In this document: positions 1 through 7,300 of the stretch, in pieces
Position numbering within the stretch: the stretch's first letter is position 1
How the letters are laid out: each line of letters opens with the position of its first letter
Assembly: GCA_038214085.1 (NCBI GenBank)
Contig: JBBQSF010000050.1
Coordinates: forward strand, 1 to 21,332
Direction: 5' to 3'
Length of the DNA stretch: 21,332 nt
Source of the DNA: JBBQSF01 sp038214085
GTDB lineage: Bacteria; Bacteroidota; Bacteroidia; Bacteroidales; CG2-30-32-10
Translations under genes and position numbers: made by a program
Notes under the pieces: model-generated
Database searches by the model: none
Told to the model about the DNA's origin: nothing
What the model saw: the letters and a program-made list of their open reading frames with translations, nothing else

Positions 1-70
1 GCAGTTCCCCAAAATTAACTACAGAAGATGGTTAATAATCCGTTAATTAAAATTAATTTTATGTTTGGGG

Positions 71-127
71 GTGCAAATGTAAAGATAATATTCTGAAAAT
101 AAAAGAATTCAGGCGAAAAATTTGCAC
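71..127. repeat. Nested inverted repeat
   Basis: Outer arms GTGCAAAT (71-78) and ATTTGCAC (120-127) are perfect complements. Inside them CTGAA (93-97) pairs with TTCAG (108-112). The element sits next to the larger palindrome at 145-255 in a gene-free stretch. It could be a transcript hairpin, a protein-binding site or part of a small repeat element; the sequence does not say which. Confidence 0.45.
74..81 (-). promoter_or_regulatory. Possible -7 promoter box for a gene beyond the left edge
   Basis: On the minus strand this octamer reads TACATTTG and is followed by CAC, matching the Bacteroidota -7 consensus TAnnTTTG. It would start transcription near position 67, heading out of the window to the left. 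No convincing -33 TTTG is seen at the expected distance. The box lies inside one arm of a nested inverted repeat (71-127). The call rests on one short motif. Confidence 0.3.
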
Positions 128-144
128 GTGTGGTATATCGAGCC

Positions 145-266
145 TGTGTTGCTTTGAGTGGCGGACTGTCTGGCGGAGACAGACGAGTCTGCCGTGATAA
201 AGATAACAAATTATTCATCGCTCCACCGTCAACCACAAGCCATTGAAGCAACACAAAGTTATGCCC
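145..266. repeat. GC-richer imperfect palindrome ending in GTTATGCCC
   Basis: TGTGTTGCTT (145-154) is perfectly complementary to AAGCAACACA (246-255). The pairing continues inward through a TGGC/GCCA step with a one-base offset. Between the arms CTGTCT (166-171) pairs with AGACAG (177-182). The right edge reads AAAGTTATGCCC. The stretch is visibly richer in G and C than its surroundings. A 98-codon open frame with a TTG start runs through it on the minus strand, but its protein has no signal or family that I recognise, so I treat the DNA as a non-coding repeat. The folded shape recalls integron attC sites, but the core sequences do not fit (see findings). Confidence 0.45.
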
Positions 267-858
267 TGTAAAATCATTCATTTTGTTTTTTGTTGGTCTG
301 TCAGTTCCCAATTTTTTATTTTAAAATTTATGATTGTTTAGTCAAATTAATAGTCTGCCATATAGTATGTCCTTTTCCCAACATTTTTATTACTGTTTAT
401 TGAACCATGCAATCCATCAAGTACCATTTTCCAAGTAGCTAATTTCCAACTCCAGCTGTTGTCGTAGAAATTATAGATATTTATTTTTTCAACATTAGTA
501 TCAATACGTTGAGGGTATTCAATAATTTTAAAGTAAGTTAATCCGCCTATAGTTAACTTTTTATCATTTGCTCTTGCTTTACCTCTAGTATCCCATTCAT
601 TTTCATTTTCATGATCATAAATCCGAAATGTGGTATTACTAAATTTATCAATATTAATAAATATATAACCTCCGTAAGAAGATGAGCCAGAAAGCCAATA
701 TCCAATAAATTCAGGACTGTCTTTGTCTACTTGTTTTTTGCAAGCAGAAAAAGAAATTAGAAAAAAAATAATAATTAAAATGTTTTCTTTCATGTTGTCC
801 TGTCTGTCATTTAATAGTCATCGTCATACTATTTTTATTGGGCATAACGATTGTGTAT
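250..858. mobile_element. Possible mobile cassette bounded by inverted GGGCATAAC repeats
   Basis: The right boundary reads GGGCATAACGATTGTGTAT (840-858) on the plus strand. The left boundary reads GGGCATAACTTTGTGTT on the minus strand (266-250). They share GGGCATAAC and a following TTGTGT with one or two differences. They flank the orphan lipoprotein gene in opposite orientation. No recombinase or transposase is in the window, so mobility is an inference from symmetry and from the orphan cargo. Confidence 0.3.
347..793 (-). CDS. Small putative lipoprotein of unknown function
   Basis: The 148-residue product starts with a lipoprotein signal peptide: charged MKEN, a hydrophobic run (ILIIIFFLISF), then the lipobox SFSAC with Cys18 followed by two lysines. 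It should be lipid-anchored in the cell envelope. The mature part is rich in aromatic and polar residues (Trp, Tyr, Asn, Lys) and probably forms beta strands. I recognise no family. It may resemble the small lipocalin-like or META-like lipoproteins common in Bacteroidota, but no motif proves this. The gene stands alone and is very AT-rich. It lies between inverted copies of a GGGCATAAC-type sequence (250-266 and 840-858), which suggests an acquired cassette. The ATG at 793 is the only start that includes the full signal peptide. Confidence 0.7.
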   Translation of the reverse strand: MKENILIIIFFLISFSACKKQVDKDSPEFIGYWLSGSSSYGGYIFINIDKFSNTTFRIYDHENENEWDTRGKARANDKKLTIGGLTYFKIIEYPQRIDTNVEKINIYNFYDNSWSWKLATWKMVLDGLHGSINSNKNVGKRTYYMADY

Positions 859-866
859 CAGTATTA

Positions 867-1106
867 TTAATATTCCCACTTTATCTTTGGTATTCCTGAT
901 ATTCAAATTTCCCCTTATAAGTAACTTGTATTTAATTATCAAATTTTATAAAACCACAATACATAATTAAATTTCTTTGTAAATGTAGGAAAATTTGCAT
1001 GCATTTACATTAAAATATCTATAAAAATTAACTATACTTTTAAGCCAAGCAAGAAATTGGTTTTGGACTATTTCTTACTAAGTATTGGTATAAAATTTCT
1101 AATTAA
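867..1106. other. Gene-free AT-rich spacer with small hairpins
   Basis: No supportable open reading frame is present. Two short inverted repeats are visible. TGTAAATG (978-985) pairs with CATTTACA (1002-1009). AAGAAAT (1051-1057) pairs with ATTTCTT (1070-1076). Neither is followed by a T-run strong enough to call a terminator. The rest is AT-rich sequence without features that I can interpret. Confidence 0.4.
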
Positions 1107-1295
1107 GAGGTTGTTTAAATTTTAAAACATGAAATTATTGTGCCCCTATTCTCGATACTTTTTCTATCGTCTCTTCGAGTCCGCTCCTATATATTAATCA
1201 ATTACAAAAATGTATCCGGGTATCGAGAAGCGACGATAGAGAAACTCGAATTGACGGGGCATAATAAAAATTTTATATAAAATTTAAACAGATTC
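1107..1295. mobile_element. MITE-like element with terminal inverted repeats and TAA duplication
   Basis: The left end GAGGTTGTTTAAATTTT (from 1107) is matched in reverse complement by GAATCTGTTTAAATTTT (ending at 1295), differing at 3 of 17 positions. Both ends are flanked by TAA (1104-1106 and 1296-1298), as expected for a 3-bp target duplication. TGCCCC/GGGGCA blocks follow each end. The centre carries further partly complementary segments around CTATCGTC and CGACGATAG. An 18-bp perfect palindrome lies at 1268-1285. It encodes nothing, so it would need a transposase in trans. The ends and a TNA-type target suggest an IS5-family (IS1031-like) relative, from memory of the family. It sits 17 bases beyond the stop of the von Willebrand A gene. 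Confidence 0.7.
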
Positions 1296-1312
1296 TAAGT
1301 GCTTAATTATTT

Positions 1313-3403
1313 TTAATAATTTCCACTCCATTTACGTAAAAACCATTCAACTGATAGCAATGAAAGCACAATCAGCAATATCCAAAAAAGATTAACAAGG
1401 TTTTCATATCTTTTCTCAATTCGAGAAACAGATTTTATATCTTCACGTGCTTCAAGTGAATTATATAAAGAATCCAACTGAGCTGGATAAAACATTTTAC
1501 CTCCATGCTTTAAAGCCAGTGTATTTAATAATTTGTGATCGGCAGTGGATGTTATACGCTCCAGATTAAGAGCAACAATTGAAAAAGAACCGGTTTTGCG
1601 ATGCGATTTATTACCCAGCTTGGTTTTTGCTTCATAAGTATATGTGCCGGGAGGAAAAATACCGGCATCAAGGTGATAGGCTTTTCCCGTTCGGTTAAAT
1701 ACAAAAGGATAGGCTATTTTTTTATCATTATAAATACTCAAACTTACTTCAGGGTCATTGATTTGCTCAAAACTTTCGTTGTACAATTCCGCATCAAAAC
1801 TCACATTCTCGTTTTCGAAAAATGAATTCTCTACATTAACCCTAAAAAGTCCGCTATCCTGCTTTGCAGAAAGATATTGCGCAATTTTATTTGTAAGTTC
1901 ATTAAAATTATCATGATTGCTGTTTTGTTTATAATCTGCAAGCTTCCATTTCCATAATCCTTCTCCTACAATAATGCCTGTTTTGGAAGTTCCCTGTTGA
2001 GAAAATAAAAACAGCGGCTGTTTGGTTGAAACCGATCCAATTTTCTGGTAGAGTAAAATTTCAGTAGCCGGCGATGTTTTAAATGTGGCAAAGGGCGCCA
2101 TAAGTGGAGGCAAGTTGTCCAGAAATCGTTTAAATTCTTCGCTCAGTGTAAATAAGGTAAATTCATTATTAATAACTGGCAAAGCTTCATTCTGTGATGT
2201 TTTGTTTGTAACAATAAGATTCAACCCGGTTTTTAATGTATTGAAAGCATTGATATCTGATTGTGGGCCTAAAATGTACAATACAGGAATTCCTGATTTT
2301 TCAATGGCAGCAGTAATCCTGCTTGTGTTTTTTCCAATTCCGGGCAATTGATGCAAAACTAAAAGATTATACGATGAAAGCGATTGTGTAAAATCATCGA
2401 CCAACATAGATTCTACCTCAAAGTTGCTGTTGTTTTCGAATGCATTTTTCAAAGCAGCAATATCGGGATGCGGGGAGTTTGATAATATTAATATTTTCTG
2501 ACGGCTGTCTATCACTTTAACAAAAATCTCGCGATAATTATTTAATACTGTGTTCTCTCCATCAATTGGAATTATCTGAATTTTAATTTTAATTACACCT
2601 TCCTTTTCTGCGTCAATCTGAATTGGGATGGTCTGAGTGAAGGAATTTCCTGTAAAAGATATATTCTGAGAAGCAATCTGTTTCCCGTTTGAAGTAATAT
2701 TCAATATTGATTTCAATCCGTGGCATTTGTCAGCTTTTATTACAATTTCAACAGGGAATTTATTGCCAGAATAGGCTACCCTATTGTAATTAACTTTACT
2801 GATGTAAACATCTTTATAAACAGATGTATCGCCAAGAGCAATGGTATAAATGGGGAAATTTGCAAAATCGGATGCATACAAAGGGTTTCTTCCTTTGTTG
2901 TATAAACCATCCGAAGCAATTACCATTGCGCCAACATTACGATAGATATATTTTGTTTTAATCTGAGACAGGAATTGTGAAAAGTCAGTGTTTTTGTCTT
3001 CAAATTTATAACTTATGCTGTCTTGAACCTGATCGCCAAAAGAATAGATTTTAATGTCGTACTTTTTTTTAAGTTTTGAAATAAAATCATTCAATTTTTC
3101 CTTGTACTGAAATTTATAATATGCAGAATCCTTATTAAATAAAATCGATTGTGAATTATCCTGGGCAATAATTACTACTGGTTTTTCGACAATTCTGGAA
3201 GAAGTTTTTACAAGTGGCGAAAGAAGTAAAAATGCTATTAGAGAAATGGTAACAAAGCGAAGTAAAAACAGCACTTTAGTGATTCTGGAATCAAAGGAGA
3301 ATTTTTTGTTTTTAAAATACAACAAAGTGGAAATTCCTGCGCCCAAAATCAGGCAAAGAAGAATAAACCAAAGGGAATAACCGGTGATAATTGTAATGTT
3401 CAA
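1313..3403 (-). CDS. Membrane-anchored protein with von Willebrand A-like domain
   Basis: The 696-residue protein has two N-terminal membrane helices (about residues 9-30 and 43-64). A von Willebrand A-like domain follows. It begins with VVIIAQDNSQS, whose DNSQS (82-86) fits the metal-binding DxSxS motif. VIASDG (161-166) and IYTIALGD fit later strands of the fold. Residues from about 303 (KILILSNSPHPD) to 420 look like a Rossmann or class I glutamine amidotransferase-like fold, with no catalytic Cys that I could identify. A beta-rich region follows, then a C-terminal membrane helix (about 668-690). This layout is shared by uncharacterised Bacteroidota membrane proteins; the function is unknown, possibly envelope assembly or protein-protein contact. 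A terminator separates it from fabG, so it is probably transcribed on its own or by read-through. Confidence 0.8.
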   Translation of the reverse strand: MNITIITGYSLWFILLCLILGAGISTLLYFKNKKFSFDSRITKVLFLLRFVTISLIAFLLLSPLVKTSSRIVEKPVVIIAQDNSQSILFNKDSAYYKFQYKEKLNDFISKLKKKYDIKIYSFGDQVQDSISYKFEDKNTDFSQFLSQIKTKYIYRNVGAMVIASDGLYNKGRNPLYASDFANFPIYTIALGDTSVYKDVYISKVNYNRVAYSGNKFPVEIVIKADKCHGLKSILNITSNGKQIASQNISFTGNSFTQTIPIQIDAEKEGVIKIKIQIIPIDGENTVLNNYREIFVKVIDSRQKILILSNSPHPDIAALKNAFENNSNFEVESMLVDDFTQSLSSYNLLVLHQLPGIGKNTSRITAAIEKSGIPVLYILGPQSDINAFNTLKTGLNLIVTNKTSQNEALPVINNEFTLFTLSEEFKRFLDNLPPLMAPFATFKTSPATEILLYQKIGSVSTKQPLFLFSQQGTSKTGIIVGEGLWKWKLADYKQNSNHDNFNELTNKIAQYLSAKQDSGLFRVNVENSFFENENVSFDAELYNESFEQINDPEVSLSIYNDKKIAYPFVFNRTGKAYHLDAGIFPPGTYTYEAKTKLGNKSHRKTGSFSIVALNLERITSTADHKLLNTLALKHGGKMFYPAQLDSLYNSLEAREDIKSVSRIEKRYENLVNLFWILLIVLSLLSVEWFLRKWSGNY

Positions 3404-3464
3404 AATGTATCTTCTAAAACAAAAAACTCAGATTAATATTGCATGTAAATTAAAAAAACCAAAA

Positions 3465-3500
3465 AAAAGTCACACGTTTTTTAACAGAAGTGTGACTTTT
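3465..3500 (-). terminator. Rho-independent terminator behind fabG
   Basis: AAAAGTCACAC (3465-3475) and GTGTGACTTTT (3490-3500) form a perfect 11-bp stem with a 14-base loop. On the minus strand the stem ends in a run of eight T residues. It begins 17 bases after the fabG stop and lies before the von Willebrand A gene, so it should end the glycogen-fabG transcript. On the plus strand the stem also ends in TTTT, but no plus-strand gene leads into it. Confidence 0.85.
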
Positions 3501-3517
3501 CATTACTTCTTTAATAT

Positions 3518-4264
3518 TTATGTCATCATTCCACCACAAACAGAAATTACCTGGCCGTTAACGTATGACGATAGCTCGCTGGCAAGAAATATGGCAACAT
3601 TGGCAACATCGTCAGTTGTACCTACACGTTTCAGCGGAATATCGTTAATCCATGCGGCTTTAACATCCAAAGGAAGTTTTGCTGTCATTTCGGTTTCGAT
3701 AAATCCAGGAGCAATTGCATTGCATCGGATATTACGTGAACCAAGTTCCTGGGCAATTGATTTGGTAAAACCAATAATTCCTGCTTTTGAGGCAGAATAG
3801 TTCGATTGTCCTGCATTTCCCTGAACTCCAACAACAGAACTCATGTTAATGATTGAGCCAAAACGCTGTTTGAGCATGATCTTCTGAACAGCCTTAGTAA
3901 GATTAAACACTGATTTGAGGTTCACATTAATAACAGCATCCCAGTCGGATTCGGTCATGCGCATCAGCAAGTTATCACGGGTAATTCCTGCATTGTTTAT
4001 AACAATATCAATAATTGGAAATTCTTTTACAACTTCTGTAATCAATTGTTCTGAGGCATCAAATGAACTGGCATCGGAAGCAAATCCTTTGGCTTTGACA
4101 CCAATTGCAAGAAGTTCTTTTTCGAGTGATTCTGCATTTTCATCGTAGCGGATATCCGAAAAAGCAATATTTGCACCAGCCTGAGCAAAACGTATAGCAA
4201 TCTGACGACCGATTCCACGAGAAGCACCTGTAATTAATGCTGTTTTACCTTCTAATAGTTTCAT
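3518..4264 (-). CDS. fabG: 3-oxoacyl-[acyl-carrier-protein] reductase (FabG-type SDR)
   Basis: This is a 248-residue classical short-chain dehydrogenase/reductase of normal FabG length. It has the NADPH-binding TGASRGIG loop (12-19), NNAG (90-93), and the catalytic Ser143 (in SSVVG), Tyr156 and Lys160 (YSASK). The PGFIET segment (from 187) follows. The expected reaction is NADPH-dependent reduction of 3-oxoacyl-ACP to 3-hydroxyacyl-ACP in type II fatty acid synthesis, in the cytoplasm. It lies 40 bases behind the synthase-phosphorylase fusion with a strong terminator after it, so it may be co-transcribed with glycogen genes. No other fatty acid genes are nearby. The family is certain. Assignment as the housekeeping FabG rather than a related oxidoreductase is probable but not proven. 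Confidence 0.88.
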   Translation of the reverse strand: MKLLEGKTALITGASRGIGRQIAIRFAQAGANIAFSDIRYDENAESLEKELLAIGVKAKGFASDASSFDASEQLITEVVKEFPIIDIVINNAGITRDNLLMRMTESDWDAVINVNLKSVFNLTKAVQKIMLKQRFGSIINMSSVVGVQGNAGQSNYSASKAGIIGFTKSIAQELGSRNIRCNAIAPGFIETEMTAKLPLDVKAAWINDIPLKRVGTTDDVANVAIFLASELSSYVNGQVISVCGGMMT

Positions 4265-4304
4265 AATATTATTTTGATTTTATTTATAAAATTAATTAAA
4301 AATT

Positions 4305-7300
4305 TCATATCCATTTTACCAGATTAAAGTCCATACGATGAGGCAGTAAATCGTGTTTTGGGAACACTCTGAAAGCATAATCAAAAACGCCCGAACGTGT
4401 TACAAAAATCTCGATACGAAAAGTAGCAATATTCCTTTCATGCTTGTAAAGGTCCATTTCCTTTTTATAAACCACATTCTTTACAACATCCATTTCCTTT
4501 TGCCCGAAAACGACTTCGATACCAATATCTCCGGGTAAAAGTTCGTTTAAATCAAGCGTAACTTCACAAACAAATTTTTCACCAAGCTTGAATGGCTTTT
4601 TAGAAGAATCGGGAGTATCAACAGATACAACAGCAATTCCATTCCAGGCACGGATAACTTTTTTCTTCCATGCAGACAATTTCTTAACGAGCTCATAATC
4701 GTTATCATTCAACATTCTTGATCGTTCGAACATTTTAGTATAATACTTGTTCATGTAATCGTCGATCATTCTCTTGGTAGTAAACTGAGGTGCAATTTCA
4801 GCAATAGTGTTTTTTACATACGAAATCCATTTGGTTGGGATATTTTGTTTATCGCGTTTGTAAAATAAAGGCACAATTTCATCTTCAATAATATCATAAA
4901 TTGTTTCGGCATCTAGCTGATCCTGATAATCGGGGTTTTCAAAAGTATTTTCTTCTTTTAGTGCCCATCCGGCTTTTTCGATATAACCTTCGGCCCACCA
5001 ACCATCGAGAACACTAAAATTAACCACACCATTCATAACAGCTTTCTGACCGCTGGTTCCGGAAGCTTCGAGCGGTCGTGTTGGCGTATTTAGCCATATA
5101 TCAACACCCTGAACGAGTTTTGTTGCAAGCTGCATATCGTAGTTTTCTAAGAAAATAATCTTTCCAATAAATTCCTTCATTCTGGAAACTTCAATAATTC
5201 TCTTGATCAGATCCTGACCTGCTTTATCCTGGGGATGTGCCTTTCCGGCAAAAATAAACTGTACCGGTTTTTCGGGGTTATTTAATATTTTTGATAATTT
5301 TTCAAGATTGGTAAACAATAAATGAGCGCGTTTATATGTTGCAAATCTTCTTGCAAATCCAATTGTTAAAGCATTTTCGTTAAGAGTATCTATAATTTCT
5401 ACAATTATTTTCGGGCTTTCAAGTCGTTTAGCAAGACTATCTGTTGCGCGCTCTTTAATATAATCAATCAGTTCCTTTCTAAGGTTCTGTCTTATTTTCC
5501 AAACTTTATCATCAGAAATATGGAAAATTTTTCTCCAGTATTCCTTATCGGACAGATTGTCCATAAATTCAGGACCAAAAGTTTCTTCATAAAGTTCTCT
5601 CCAATACTTTGATGTCCATGTTGGGTAATGAACGCCGTTGGTAACATATCCAATATGCAATTCATCAGGAAAATATCCCTCCCACATTTTGCAGAACATT
5701 TCGCGTGTTACTCTTCCATGAATTCTACTGACGCCATTGATTTCTTGCGAAAGTTTTGCCGCCAGAACACTCATAGAGAATTTCTGGTTCAGGTCATTTT
5801 CATTGTACCTGCCTAAGTTCATAAATGTTTCCCAGCCGATGTTCAGCCTCTCAGCATAATGAGGAATATATGCCCTTAGTAGATCTTCCGAAAATGCATC
5901 ATGCCCTGCTGGTACTGGAGTGTGAGTGGTGAAAAGTGTAGAGGCACGAACTATTTCAGATGCTTCATTAAAAGTAAACATATCATCCTGAACAAATTTC
6001 CGTAATCTTTCTAGCCCAATGAATGCAGCATGTCCTTCGTTGCAATGAAAAAGCTGAGGCGACAATCCCAAAGCATCGAGTAAACGAATACCACCAACGC
6101 CCAATAAAAGCTCCTGTTTGAGCCTGTTTTCCCAATCACCACCATACAATTGATAAGTTATACTTTTATCCGCTTCAATGTTTTCTTCAATATCGGTGTC
6201 GAGTAAGTATAGAGGCACACGCCCTACATCAATTTTCCAAACTTTAGCGTAAAGGGTTCTACCGGGTAAGGCAACTTTAATTTTTAGCCAGCCATTATTT
6301 GGGTTATCGCTTTTTCCTGTTCTAACAGGCTGTATTGGCAAATGAGTAAAACGTTGTGGGATAATTGCTTCAAGTTGTTCTCCGCTAAATGAAAGGTTTT
6401 GTTTAAAATATCCATAACGATATAAAAGACCAATTCCAACCAAATTCACATTCGAATCGCTTGCCTGTTTTAAATAATCTCCAGCAAGCACTCCTAGTCC
6501 GCCAGAAAATATTTTAACTGAATCGTGCAAACCAAACTCCATGCTGAAATACGCAATCTGATCTTCAGGTTTATCGCAGTTTGCAATCATATAATTATGA
6601 AATTTCGTATAAACTTTTTCCAGGCGCAATAAAAATTCAATGTCCTTTTCGAGATTCAATAACTGGTCATAGCTAAGCATATCCAAAAGTGCGACAGGAT
6701 TATGCGAACATTGTTCCCAAAGATCGGAGTCGATAGACTGAAACAACTCAGAAGCTTCATAATTCCAGCACCACCACAAATTCCTTGACAATTTGACCAA
6801 AGAAGACAAGCCATCAGGAAATTCCGATTTAACCATCATCTTTTTCCAAACAGGTTTATTTGCTTCGGCAATACTGCTTGGCAAAGCAATATGTTCGGGA
6901 ACTTGCTTGCTTCGAAAAAGTTCCTTTCGTAAAGAAACTTTATTTAAAGTATCCGAGTATGCTTCCAAATAATGTTTTATGAAATTAGACCATAAAACTG
7001 CTCTTGAAATTTCATAGGCTTTATTTCGGGCATTTTGTTTTGCTTCGGCACTGCGGTTAGAACATTTTAATAAATTCAATGTAATTTGCGAAACCACATA
7101 TTCATCGTTATTATCATCACGTTCAATAACAGCAACACCCTCGTCGAGTTTTCCAAAGTTTTGATTTACCCACATTCCAAAACCTGCCAGAGTAGTTGTT
7201 ATTGTTGGAATTTTAAAGGCAAGACTTTCCATTGGAGTATATCCCCAGGGTTCGTAATAAGAAGGAAAAACAGTAACATCAAATCCGATAATAAATTCGA

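Noticed and set aside
250..266. Canonical integron attC site
   Set aside because: The core GTTATGC breaks the GTTRRRY rule at one base, no matching RYYYAAC is found at the other side of the palindrome, and no integrase gene is in the window.
15..311. A 98-codon minus-strand open frame through the left palindrome
   Set aside because: It starts with TTG, runs through inverted repeats and has no recognisable domain or signal peptide. It looks like a non-coding repeat read by chance.
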